DNA of 64,000 nt. Origin: Clytia hemisphaerica (taxonomy: Eukaryota > Cnidaria > Hydrozoa > Leptothecata > Clytiidae). Under the pieces are notes generated by a model. It saw only the letters and a program-made list of their open reading frames with translations. It made no database searches and was not told the DNA's origin. The stretch covers positions 1 to 64,000 of the forward strand of contig CACVBU010000354.1 of assembly GCA_902728285.1 (NCBI GenBank). The letters run 5' to 3'. A program made the position numbers and the translations under genes. This document shows, one piece after another, positions 25,033 to 38,300 of the stretch; within the stretch, counting starts at the first letter, position 1; each line of letters opens with the position of its first letter.

Positions 25033-25212
25033 TCCAGCAGATATACGCAACGTTGTTTCAACGTTCATCTAACGTTATATGGACGTTATGAACATTAGAT
25101 AAACGTTGAAACAACTTTGTGTGCCAGCTGGGCAGCAGATATGCGCCACATTGTTTTAACGTTCGTGTGACGTCCATTTGGATGATATTGACGTTAGAAG
25201 AATGTTGCTATG
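25033..25212. mobile_element. AACGTT palindromic element, one full and one partial copy
   Basis: AACGTTCATCTAACGTTATA and its mirror AACATTAGATAAACGTTG form a hairpin ending GTGTGCCAGCTGG (to 25131). A partial diverged copy follows at 25134-25212. Same family as 37832-37933. Confidence 0.65.
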
Positions 25213-25919
25213 TCGTGTTGTTTATACTTGGTGGAATATTATTTCGAATGTGCAAAACTTTCTTTAAAACACGTAGCCATGAAAGAGTTTTCCCCTGAGT
25301 ACTTGAGCTTTTTTTTTGCAGGGCCACTAAAGTCGACGAAGAATCAAGCTACTTTCTAGATTTTTATGATGTAGACATAACGATATTTATTAAACTAAAT
25401 AAAAGAAAAATTGACACTTTTTTTTCGTCTTTCAAAACGTAGTCAAACGTGATTATAAAAATAATGCGAAAAAAAATTATTCATGACACAATGTTGAACC
25501 CCCTAAAAAATAAATTTGAGAATGTCAAAAGTTGGTTTACCATATAAAAAATGATAAGTATATTTTCATGAAAAAAAATTGTTTTTTAAATATGATCGTT
25601 GTATAGTGAAATTTGATTGGTTAATGGATTGACAGACAGGTGCACTTATAATGCAACAGACAAAAAATACACCTCAAATATATTGCTAAGGTGTGATAAA
25701 CATGAAGAGAAAGGGGTTTGGGGAGAGAAATAGAAAGAGAAAGAAATTTTTTTTGTGCTGAGATGTTTGGTGTATAAGACAGTGGTGTGTTGAGAAGGTT
25801 AAAAAGGAAGAAGAAGAGGAAGATGTTGAAAAAGCAAAAGGCCCCCTTTTTCATCATTGTGTTGTGTATACACTATGATAATCAAAATATAAAAAAAACT
25901 GAAAGAAGCTTTTCCACCT

Positions 25920-26230
25920 GCTTGGAGCTTTTCTCCTTTTCTTTTTATATTTTGAAGAACCTTTTGTCTTTTTTATTGTCTTTATTGTTTTTATGTTATT
26001 TTCTTTTGTCTTTTTTTTTCAATTCTTTTGTTTCTTTTTTTACGATCAAAAACTTGCTAGAACAATACAGTAAGTATGAAAAAAATAACATTTATAAAAA
26101 CACAACAAGGACCTTCTTACTTTTTTATTGTCTTTATTTTTGTTTTGTTTGTTGTTTGCTTTGTGTTGTATTGTTATTATTTTGCTTTTGTACTTCCTTG
26201 ATTTTTTTTACGGTTGAAAAAAAATATACA
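25920..26230 (+). other. Long pyrimidine-rich (T/C) tract
   Basis: Extended T-rich sequence with repeated CTTTTT, TTTTATTGTC and TTGTTT words. It produces a 149-codon open frame of mostly Phe, Leu, Ser and Cys, which I read as compositional. Confidence 0.6.
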
Positions 26231-27061
26231 CGATAATTGTAACAATGTTTAATTTTGCATAGAAAAAAGAAAGCACACTTAAAAATATGAAGTTTTTTTT
26301 AGTCAGTTACACGGGTGAGAAAAATCTGTTAAATTTGAATGATAATTTTTTTAAAGTGCATTTAATAAAAAAGTATGATTAAAAAACATCGAAAATTTTA
26401 TTTTATTTTATTTATAAAAAGTTTACATTGTATTTTTGATTGAATTTTAATTTTTGTGTTTTACACTTTTTGGATTTTTTTCAAAAATCTGAATTTTAAA
26501 AATCTGATATAAAGGGGAGCTTGCATGTATGATTTAGCGCACGTGCTTAAGTACCAAACACAAAGCAGAATACAATATCGTTAAGGATCTGATATTTTAT
26601 TTGAAGAACTCAAAGAAAGCTCTTAACTTCAATATAACTTTAATTTAATTCAACTTAATTTTTAATTTTTATGTTTTGGTATTTTTCACTCTTTAAAATT
26701 GTTTTATATTTCTTATGTATTAAAGGCTTGGTGCGATAAACATTAAAAAAGTGTTTTTAAAACATTTTATCGATACATTATATTCCTTGGGATTATTTCT
26801 TAACTGATTTGTCACATATATTCGAACATGGATTTATTAGTGTTTCATTTTTCTTTTTTTTTTCCAACGTTATTTTTCTTACTCCAAGAACCTTTTACCC
26901 CAAGAACCTTTTTATCCAAAGTTTGCTCTTGCTTAATTTACGAACCTTATCCTCCCGGTTTTTGGTATGGTGCTTGCTAGCTTGGATAAATTGGTAATTG
27001 GGTAGGTCACCTTTTCAAATAGGTGCGGTTAAAATTTAAAAACTAGTTTTGCTAATAATAT

Positions 27062-27345
27062 ACACCCCTGTTTCACAGCCCCTGTGGATTTGTTCCCACA
27101 GTGAAGATAAATGTTTTTATGGGAATCCCAATGGGGATAAAAGTTCTTTGTTCCAACCTAAAAAAGATCTAGTAGGGATAGTTTTGGAGTGCGATTCTTT
27201 AAAATTCAAGTTTGGATGGCGATGAAGCCAAAGTAAATTTCCCAGTAGGGCTGAAATTGTAGTGTATTGTTGTCAACGGTGCCGAAATTTTGACCAAATT
27301 TTTCAGTGGGTTTGGGGGCCCCACCGGGTCTGCAACACAGGGGTA
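27062..27345. mobile_element. Family B MITE
   Basis: CACCCCTGTTTCACAGCCCC to CTGCAACACAGGGGTAT, with TA at both ends (27061-27062 and 27344-27345). This points to a TA target duplication and a Tc1/mariner-type origin. Confidence 0.78.
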
Positions 27346-28713
27346 TTAAAATCAACTGGTGATGAGAGTTAAGAGAAGCTCAGAGAGTTTTGCAACGGTA
27401 ATGAAACTTCAGTGTATCTTTCTCAAAATATCCAGCCGATAGGTCCGGAGCTTTGATACGAGGTGTGAGACGCGATGATTAACTTCCTAGACTCACTCAT
27501 AAGCCATGGGTAAAATCAAATAATCAAACACCAGTGTTAGTGAGCCAGCCATAAAGGATTTAAAATAAGAGATTTCCCCCTAGCTGAGGGAGTAATTAGT
27601 TTATAGTTGTTTATTTATTTATTTGTTATTATTCTCTTTTAAATCCTTTTTGATTTCTTTTTAAACTTTCCTCTTATTTGCTTGGAGACTAATTTTGATT
27701 AGAGCATTATTCTTTATATGTCTTTTCATTTGAGTCTTCCTTTTGCTTTTCCTCTTCTTCTTCTCTTGAAGTAACCCTTTAGAATCGAGTCCCTTAAAAT
27801 ATTTCCCCAAATTTTCCCCAAATTTTTTTTTTTTACCAAGTCTTGGAAATGTTTATTGAACATACATTTTCCTTTAAAAATTCTTCATCATTTATATTTT
27901 TCTTTTCATCAATTTTTATGTTTTCCTTTTTATCTGTTAAATGTTTGTGTTTAGAATAAAAAAATAAATGAACACTACAAGCCCCTAAAGAGGGTCTTTT
28001 TTGTTATTTTTTTACTATCTGTGTTATCTGCCTGGTGGAAAAACCCTTCGTTAAACTCCAATCTAGCTTTTTTGCATCTTTAAGCATACTTATTGCAATT
28101 GTCAGTTTGCTTTTATTGATTCTTAAGCTAATTATTTTGTTTATTTATGAAGTTTTTGCAAAACTTGTTTGATGTTCTTTTGAATTATTTTTTTGATGCA
28201 GGGGTCTTATTTTGGACCTCCGAATGACAAATTTAACTGGAGCATTCGCAGGTTTATATTTTTCATTTGCCGGCTCATGAACAATTCATTGTAGGCAACC
28301 CACTGAATTTGTAAAAAATTTTGCTTGCTAGGATCTATAATTCGCTGGACTGGAGTCAATTAGGTTTTATTTGGTATTTTTTCGTCATCCAACCATTACC
28401 CACAATATGTGCAAAAGTAGAGCACTTACAAGTTTTCAATTTAGTTCCTTGGTTTAATTTCTTCGATCTTCATTTGATGTAAATAATTTCAGTTTTTTTT
28501 CTCCATAGCTTTCATCCCTAAACATTCTCAATGTTTTAAATTTTTTTGGCATACTTTGAACTTTCGTTTTGGTAGATACGGAGAGAACGGAGTAAGTTAT
28601 GAGAACGAAAGTCCCTGCCTGAAAGGTTAGGAAAAGAGTTTTCTAAATCGTGGCCGATGTTTTTTTCTAATTACTTATTTATCTGTTTTTATTTTATTTA
28701 TTTTTTTTTTCAG
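27346..28713 (+). other. Region upstream of bHLH exon 1 (upstream intron or promoter)
   Basis: T-rich, ending in the strong acceptor at 28711-28713. No clear TATA or initiator pair stands out. If the acceptor is used, this is intron and the promoter lies further left. Confidence 0.5.
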
Positions 28714-29346
28714 CGCGCTGGAATATCTTGTACACGTCACCAAGAACAACAGAAAATAAACAACAAAACACAAAGAAACAAACTGAAAAACAAAGTAGTT
28801 AAGAAAATATGTCAGTTGTCACAGCAAGCATGCGTAGTAACCATGTTGGAGGACCTCAAGGAAAAGGAAGCCTTAGTTCACCTACTATAGACTATGTTGC
28901 TAATAAAAAACGAAAAGAAGAAGGTTACCAGGGTCTACCGGCCAACGGCAAATCTACAAACGATTTGCTAGCGGACCCCTCTACCTCTCCTTCGCATCAG
29001 AGTCATGATAAAGACATACAAGGACTCAACAGTTGTTCTACGTCACAAAACCCTGTTACTACTAGCAACCAAGAAAGCGTCATAAATCATAATGGCGTAC
29101 CAGCTATGAGTAATCCAAACCATTATAATTCAATGGGGAATGGAGGGACTACGGCGGGCCAATATCCGCCGACTAATGGTCCTGTCGACTCTACTGGGCC
29201 GCTTCCCAATGAGATTTTCGAGCTCTTGAATGAGTTTTGGCGTCCGAACGAAATGGTTGCGCCTTCTGATACTCATATGATGAATGGAAAGTTCACAAGA
29301 AGAAGTCCCGATGGATCTTTGGATGATACCGTGGAAGAAGAAAAAG
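28714..29346 (+). CDS. bHLH gene exon 1: 5' UTR end plus codons 1-179
   Basis: A T-rich tract ending in CAG at 28711-28713 is a strong 3' splice site, so at least one non-coding exon, or a trans-spliced leader, lies upstream. The 5' UTR portion is 28714-28808. The ATG at 28809 is preceded in frame by TAA at 28800, so this start is the first possible Met in this exon; a second Met is codon 8. The exon ends in AAAAAG before GTGAGT at 29347 and leaves one base of a split Asp codon. The encoded segment is Ser/Asn/Pro/Gly-rich with a KKRK patch and one hydrophobic helix at residues 134-144. Confidence 0.85.
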
Positions 29347-32300
29347 GTGAGTGTAAAACCCTTTTTAAACATTTTATGGATACTTCCATGAGCCCCCAGT
29401 GGTTTTTGTGATTGGCGTTTTTCAAGTTTGTGATTTCGTGATTTAAAATTTTAAAAGTGTGTGATTGCGTGATCGGAGGAACCAACGTGTTCAACGTGAT
29501 CGTGATAGAATGGAAATTTAACTCGTGATAACATGATTTTAAAACTTTTTTGCGTGATTGCGTGATTGCGTGATTTGAAAGGTGACGGGGGCAGGGCTCT
29601 TCCATATACGACACCACATAGTGGTTAATTATGATGGGGTCCTTTATGGATAGAAAAATTCTTGACGTGGTCTGGCGAAATTCCGTAATCTAAACCTTCC
29701 AGATGTAGAATTAGCTTTCCCGACCTTCATAACTTTCGCGTGTCTGAAAAAAAGATTATGTCGCACGCCAGATAAAATAAAAGCTAGTTCAAAGGCTGTA
29801 ACACAAATATCATAAATTGATCCAAAACGGTTTTGCACTATAAAGGGACTTTGATATTACTGATAATTTCTTTTTACGTGATAAAGCGGTTACTTTTAAG
29901 TCAAGGGGGTCAATGCTTAGATTCGAACTGCAGAATGATTCGAATTAACAGCGTTTCGAATTATATAGAGTTCTTTCGAAGTCCGCCATTTTTAAATATT
30001 TCAAGGTAGAACCTCTTGCACATTCTAAACTACCACCACGGTTGTATCCGAAACGCTCGATGAAGGAACAGCAGATTACTAAGATTGAATTTCCCACGCA
30101 CACTTTAAAACACATTTTTTCCGCGAAAAAAGAGTTAATCTTCTCCAGTTAATCATTCCGCAGGCGATATTTGGCGTGGGCTATAAAGTGGGATTTTTTC
30201 TTCACATTTTCTCACTTTTGATAGCGAAGAGGGCTTTTAATACCATCGTTAGAGAATTAAAGTGAATACATCATGAAGCAATATGGCTGTGAAAATGTAA
30301 AAATTTTCATCGGCGCTGAAATGTTTCAGGAGTTGGTAATTGATTAATTGATGCAGACACATTGGCCTTATTAGAAAAAAATACCTTTTTTTGAGGAGGT
30401 CAAATTTTCGGTTCAGGTCGCCCTAAAAAACAGGAAAACCTAGAGGGCCTCTTAATATAGGGCAACAATGTAAAGAAGATCTTTGAAATCTAGACGGAAA
30501 TCCAGTGGGGTACCTCATGAATTTGCCTAAAATCCAAGAGGGGTATTTAAAGTTTAGGCGACAGGGATTTGAATTTTCAATAAATGATCTTCTCGTCAGG
30601 GGGGAGGGTACAATCTCTTTTCTTAAATTGTCAAATGGAAATATTGTACGTACCACCTCTGTTTATTACCTCCCTGGAGACCACGCTTCCTCCCTCATCA
30701 GCATGGGATAAAAGGACTAATTCTGGAATAAATCCTTCTTAGTTTAACCATATATAGCCTTAAACTTAAGTCTGTAAAGCTCGTGTAACCGCCCTAATTT
30801 CTTATCTTATCGTTTCTTAGGAAATTATACAAAAATACTCACAACATATTTAATATGAGAACATTTAAGAACACTTTTAGGCTTAAAACCTAAAAAAGTT
30901 TAAAACATCCAAAAGGCTTTAAAACTTTTGCATGTTCTTATGAAAAATCATGTAGAATACATTAAGATTTCAATCACAGTATCTTCCCACTGATACCTAA
31001 GAGTATAAAAAAGAAAAGGATTTAAAACTTCTTTTCGTCACATTTTCTTCTTTGTTAGCTTTAGGTAGGGTATGCTAATGGGTATATTTTTTGGTATAGT
31101 TAGACTATATACTTCACTGTATTTAACTCGATCTTCAAGTGACCAAGAATTTTTTTTTCCAGGAAGTCGAAGATTCTAATTAGGGAGAGTATTTCGTACT
31201 ACTCTACAGTTTAGGGTACAAATGTTTTACTGTAGTTGTTATTGCAGTTAAGTAAATTTCGTATTTTTTTGGTACTTTGAGGCTGAAATTGTTCTTATCA
31301 TGTTCTTAATTGTAGGGCAAGATTATTATATTTTAGGCTTTGTACTTGATTTTTACTTCTTCGTCCCTGAAATTGCCACATCAATTTTAGGCTCAGTATT
31401 TTCCCTATTTTTTGACGATTTCGTGCATCATTGTTCTAAAAAAAGAGTGTGCCTGCATCTTTCGTATAATTTCAACTTTGCAAAAAATCTTCAAGCTTTG
31501 AAAATTTGTAATCTGACTCGGTATAAAGAGGCTTCTTATTTTAAAATATTAATTCCCATCTAAAAAGGTATTTTAAAGGAATGTGTGAATGAGCGGTTAG
31601 GTTTGAAAATAATGTTTGAAGGGATTTGATAGGAATTTTCTGTGTCATATCATATTTCGCTACTTCGTTGGTTTTTTCTTTTGCTTTTGGTCATTAAATT
31701 CAGGTTCTTCTCGTTTGTTCTTTTTGGGTATATTTTACCGATAGCAGGAGCAATAGGTCAATTTCTTTTGCCACAGGGTGGAATTGTGACAGTGTGCGAA
31801 TGTCTAATAATAGTTGTGCCATCCTTAAGAAAGTCGAGCCTACGGAGTCCCTCTAAATTCTCTATAGAGTGTAATATTTCTTCAAAAGTAAATAATAATC
31901 AAGAGAACTTTATCCCTTCACTCAAAAAAATGTCGGGGAAAGCAAACAGATCCATAACACATTAAATTTTATCGACTAGTCATCATATAAAATCTGTTCT
32001 TTAATGTTTTAAATTTCATAAAATTCCTTCATATTAATAATTGATATGTTGGAACTACAAACGCTTTTAAAAATATTGATTAGATTTATTATAAGAATAA
32101 GATCCCAAGATTTTTTTAATTTTCTTGCTAAAAAATGCCGGTAGGGCGTGTTAAAATAAGACTTTAGGCATCAAGAAAGTTACTACTAAGCATTTTTGAT
32201 TTAATTGACACAATTCATAAAAATTTATTTTAAGAAAACTTTTCCACAAAAACATCGAAATCCATTATTTTTAGCGGTGATCGGGGATATTTTCAGTGAC

Positions 32301-35300
32301 TCGCTTGTTATTTGCACAACAACATATTATTTTCATGAAAAATATGAAATTGATATTCATTTCTTGGGGGAAATACCAGTTTTATCCTAGCGTTATACTT
32401 ATTGGTTCATTAAAATCTAAGTACAATACCCTTTTAACAAGAGAGATCCAATCAAAATGAAACTTGTTTCTAAGTTATGCATTTCTTGTTTTGGATGAGG
32501 ATATTGTTTTTCCGACAGCGGATATCTTCCAGGGAGAACTAAATTAGACATTCTGTGAAAACTAGTATTGTTTTGAAAGCTTGAAGGAAGCATGATGGGG
32601 TTTACGGCTCGGAGGTCTTACTTCAATTTCTTACCGTAGTGAGCCAATTCTTATTATCGTCAAATGATTGATTATATCCGTTGAAAACTGGTTCTGTTGT
32701 TTAAATTTTTGTTATCTCTGGAATTTGTCGGGCCGAAATGCACGGATATGCAGCACACTCAGAATTATAAGGAACTCGAGGCTGAAAATGGTTAAAAAAA
32801 TATGGATGTTAAGGAACTGCTCAGGCTGAGAATAAGTGGATTTGAAAATAATGTACCTTATTGCGACTAATTTGACCAAATTTTGATCTTTCAAGGGGCA
32901 AAAAGTTCAAAATTTCCTATGTAGTAAGGAACTCGATAAGGAACTTTGAGACTGAAATTTTCTGTAAAAATAAGGAACTCCAGGCTCAGAGCAAAGTTAA
33001 GGTTCCTTATAAAATTTGCCGAGCCGAAATGCATGGATATTCAACACACTTAAAATTTTTCGCCTTTTTTTACTCGAAGGGATGAAACTGAAGCTATCTT
33101 TATTAAGTGAAAGTTTGAACATTTCAGATATTTTTCTTAGTTCTTTAGGTGTTGTATTCTGATACTAAATCGTACGTTTTCGCCAAAAGTATCAGCCCTT
33201 TGAAAACTAGACTAACATAATGTCGTTTTGGAAATCTTCTTATCTAGCTGGAAGTATTTGAATGATATTTTTGGAAGGGGATTGTCAAATTTCTCTGCTA
33301 TCTACAAGCATCAAAGCTGTTGAATTATTTAAAGGTGTGCCAGAAACGCTGAAATTATCGTACCCAGTGGAAAAATACACTTAAAATCCAGTGTGAATTT
33401 CCAGAAGTACATTGTTACTCAGTGATGATGAGAGCTCACTGAATACAATATGCTTCTGACCTTTTGAACTGTAAACAAAAAACAGTAATTGGAGAACCCT
33501 GATCATAAAACGGTGATTTTCCTTCCAAATAACTCATTTTATCCCAATTCGGTAAATTTTTCTCACCGGATAACTGAGACAGGGGTGTTAAATTAATTGT
33601 TAGAAATTGAAAATTGCTCCCAAAAATGTCTAGACTTCGTAATGAACCTCTTGACTTCTTCAACTTCACTCATTTTCAGGCAAGATTTTGAAACCACCTG
33701 TATCGATGATAAAGGGTACATCTAGAACACGAATTACTTAATAAAGAGAAGGTAGATAGCTGGAGACTTTTTTGTCAAAGTTTAAATTCCAGTGAAGCTT
33801 TCATAATAGTTATTCCGCCGTGTTCTTAAAGCTCACATACTTGTGTGAACCATAGCAGGTGCTCAAAAAATAAAGTCGAGAGATTTTTTTTCTTTTACTG
33901 TACACAAGATCAGAGGGAAGGCATATGCAATAGTCTTCTTTATCTTTTAAGACCTTAAGATCGGCGGAAGTCAAATCTAAGTGTATCGGACAAGAAAAGG
34001 TATGCACCCTCTCTTGCCATAATTTGCTTTAAATACCCTTGAGTATTTCAATTTCTAGAGTCATATTTTCCAGAGGCAACAGTCGAGACCGAATAGCAAG
34101 GATGGTTATATGCCCATATAGATCGAGAAGTTAACAATGTTTTGTAATTTCAACCTCAGATTATCATAAGTATTAGAGACAGGTGTTAAAATCAGTAACG
34201 AGCTTATGATCTTGCGTTTTTCTCTCTCGTTTAGAAGGGTTTGACTTAAGAAGGCTTAAACAGATAGCCTTCAACCTCATAAAAATAAATCTCTCTGTGT
34301 CTTCTCTGACATTCTTTGAAAAGTCAATCTTATAAGAACATACAGGTTTTTTTTATAAGAATGGTGTTTTTTCATTTCATCATGAATATTCTTAACTTTT
34401 TGGCGAAAATCATCCAAAAATATTCTTACGGTATTCTTAGGTTAAGATCGATATTGGCAATCTACAGGTTAAAATGCATTAAAAATGGCATTCTTAGATT
34501 TAGTTTGCTAAATTCAATGATGGTGATATTCTTACCATATTCTTAATTTTTTGGCCATTTTCATCATGGACATTCTTATAAAGTGTATTCTTATAAAAAA
34601 AGCGTGTAGACTGTACCAGTGACCAGTGTTTTCTTACTTTCTTCTGAAAAATATTTTTCTTAATATGGGTGTCATAAAAATACAGTTGACTCTCCAGAAC
34701 TCGAACCTCTACTACTCAAATGTCTCCTTAATTCGAACAAGTTTTCTTGACCCTTCAGTTAACAATGCCTTATAAATCAGTGTCCATAACTCGAAATTTC
34801 CATCATTTGAACAAATTTGAAATCGCCGAACGTTTGAGTTATGGAGACTTTATTGTACCAACTTTGGAAAAATGTTTTCCAAGTCTGCCCCAATGAGCTA
34901 TTCCATAAAAAATTTGTTGAGGAGATCTTTTTTTTAAAAAGGTTACCTCCCTGGATTTTTTTCCAATTTTTCAGGACCCCCTTAGATTTTTTTCTCCCAT
35001 TTCTTTGGACCACCCTAGATTTTCACCTGATTTTACTGACCACTCTGGATTTTCAACCTGATTTTACTGACCACCCTGGATTTTATCATTCACAAAACCA
35101 GAACAACCTGGATTTTTTATTTTCCAGACCAACCTGGACGTCACACCTCCTCAACATAGGGGGTACAGACTATTTCTGGAACAGCCCAATTTCGACTACT
35201 GCGTGGTACATTTTCAACTGATAAATTGAACTTTTGATGTAAATCTCATTACCATTTTACGGGGCAAATTTCTATACTGATAAACTTTTTTGTAAGAACA

Positions 35301-38300
35301 TTCAAAATTTCTAAAGCGTTCGAATGTTCTTAATGTTCTGAAAATGTTCTTGTTTTTACCATTTTGTAACATTTTGTAAGTATTATTGTTCATTTTCCTG
35401 AGAAATTGAGTGTTTTAAAGCCTTGAAATGTTCTTAAGACTTGTTCTTAATATTTTTGCCATGGAAGTCTTAATGTTCTTGTATAGCTTATTCTTATAAA
35501 AAATGTGTATCCCGAAAATGTGGGACAAATTTCTTAACTAATCCTAAAGTAGCAAAAAAACTTGAGGCTTGGAGTACTAAGCAATCCAGTTTCTTTTTCC
35601 ATCTTTTTGCATCTGTCTTCTTCACAGTGATGTGCCAAGAAATATTTTCACGATAAAATCCTAAATATGTCTTCGAAAACCAACACACGAGAAAACAAAA
35701 GAAGACTTTGAAGGGAAAGAATGTCTACTGAAGACGCACTAGAGGGAAGAAATCTCTCTTTCTCTTTCGCGGGGCCTGACCGACAACCTTGTTTTATGGA
35801 GCCCTTGATTTTTGAAGTAATGGTTCAAATTGATGTTTTTGAATATGCCTGTATTTTTCAGTAATCGCCGAAGCCGATAGTTAAAAAAACACCTGGAGAT
35901 AATATGAGAGAGTCTACGATATAGTTTAAAGATGAGGGAAATGCTTGAACGGTGGTGTATACTGTTGTCTCAGATGTATTCAGAATGGGAATGGTGTCAG
36001 GCTCCTCACTCTTCGTGTTTCGGTTTCAATATATGTTAGGTTTAGGCTCTAGACAGACTATGATGATTTGCTTCTTCTGACAACTTGTCACCTGTTGCGA
36101 TTGTTTTAATGACTGTTTGTCTGAAGTCTAAGTTCACATATACAGTAAATAACTGAATGTATGAAAATCTGGAGATCTTGAGACTCTCTTTCTTTTGCTT
36201 AAGCAATTCCCGCTCAGTGACCTGGTATACCTTGAAAGATGAAAAATATCTTACTACAATTCTTTTGGAAGATCTCTTGCTCTTAACGGTGGAGAGTTTC
36301 TGAAAATCTCACTTGAATGGTGTCCTTTCGGATCTGTGGTGCAGTGGTGTCCTGATAAAATAATTGTTTCCATTTAGTGCATATTGCTAGGAGCAGAAAA
36401 ACCTTTTGATTGTTGTAAAAATTATTTTGTTTGGCTGTTTGTTGGAATAATTGTTTACGTATTTATCTTATCTATTATCTAAAAATTCATCCTTTATTTA
36501 TAATGTTTTAAGAAAAAAGAAAAGAAAAAAAAAGACAACCTCAAATGTTTGTCTTAAAATTCTTTTTGTTGATTGTCCCTTTCAATGGGGTCTTCAAAAG
36601 AAAATGTTTTCGGAGTGAAGATTGACTTGGAATTTCAAAAAGACTTCTTTATAACTTCATCAAAATAACATGACTTTTCGACAATGGATTCATTTCGATC
36701 TATTGAAACTCAAGAGGTCCTTCAAACCAAACAAAATTCTTTTGGAAGTGACCAATAAAAGTTCAATACGAGTAAATCCGTTTACTTGGCTTGGCTTAAA
36801 TGGGTTTGATTTTATATGTTGATATATTTACTTTTTCATATTATCTGATGATTTTTGTGATATAAAGCATTTATTTTCACCCTCTATGCTAACGTTTATC
36901 TTTTGTTTGCGCTTGGCATTGTGAATGAATACGATAAAAATCATCGGAAATTTGGGACGGTAATTCTGGAGAGCTGGCCGAGATGAATTTTTCGATAACA
37001 TTGAATGGTTTCAGACCACCTGCACCTCCGATATCGTTACCCTTTTAGATTAGCTAAGACTTTTTTAGTCGAAAGGTTATTGTTTTTGCTAGTACGATAA
37101 GACCCCAGGCAATGGCATAATCATTTTTATAGAGTACTTTGGAACACCTTATTATCGTGAAAACTTCAGACTTAACTTATTATTCTGCGAACAGATCTTG
37201 GTTAATACGAAAACTCCATAAGAGATTATTATCGCATTTACTGGATCCTAGAGCAGAGTGCAGTGATATTAGAATGGGTGAGATTAATCTAAGCTTTATT
37301 TAAATGTTAAACCTTAAGTATCCTGCGATTTTGCACCCTTTGTACTTTCTCTTTCACATGATTCCCACGGAAAATAATCTTAATTTTCGGCATCATTCAC
37401 AGGACAGGGGTTCAACAATCCCACTGTTTTATCACTCTCTTCAATGTCTCTGTGAATCCCTTTCTTTTTATTCTTCTTCTTTCACTACTGTAAAAAAGGA
37501 TTTTTTTTCTGTTTGCGGTTTTCTAAATCTCATCCGCTTGGAGTGGTCATGTACTCTGCATGTGTTTTCTCTCGAAGGAAGAAGAAGAACAAGAAGATAA
37601 AGACGATCCCTGAAGATGAGAGGATAAAAGAATTTTTATTATTCATGAAATCAAAATGAAAAGAAAAGAAAACCACATAAAAAACACAGTATGAAAATTA
37701 TATACCAGGCCTTCTGTTATTGACATGCATTGGTTACTGTGTCGTGTTCTAAACTCGCCATCATGCAGGTTAGATTGCTGTTTCGGACACCCAGTGGTAT
37801 TGGATGAGTGGCAGGTGGTAGGGATATGAAGATCCCAGCTGGCACACAACGTTGTTTTAACGTTCATCTAACGTTATATGGACGTTGTGAACGTTAGATA
37901 AACGATGAAAAAACGTTGTGTGCCAGCTGGGATAGTGCCACTCGCACCACTTTTTGATTTACTAATTGACGTCTTACAACAAACCTTTCGTTACCGCTAT
38001 CCGAATCATGAAAAAGTGACATAAGTAGGTCGTGTTATTCAGTTAGCCGGTTAGTCGATTGTTTCCCAGGGGTCCACAGCCAGCTGCCTCAGAACTGAAT
38101 GGACCATGGAAAGAGTTGGGGGGAGGGTTGGAACCAGGAGCCTTTTGTGGTACTGACAGCGCAGATCACTCAGCCATCGCTTTTCATACATAATGGAAAT
38201 AAAAGGGGGTTTCGTTAGGTTTTTGTATTTGCAAAATCTAAATGTCTGTCATTTTTGTCTGTAAATTTCGAATTCTTTGATCAAAACTTTTCATCGATTT

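Noticed and set aside
25787-26236. 149-codon plus-strand frame rich in Phe, Leu, Cys
   Set aside because: It comes from a pyrimidine-rich tract and could only suggest membrane segments by composition.
28657-28890. 77-codon frame over the start of bHLH exon 1
   Set aside because: Out of frame with the coding exon and crosses the T tract of the splice acceptor.
34841-35221. 126-codon frame with repeated LDF/DHPGF phrases
   Set aside because: The repeat is at DNA level (about 30 bp irregular units) inside an intron; no protein family fits.
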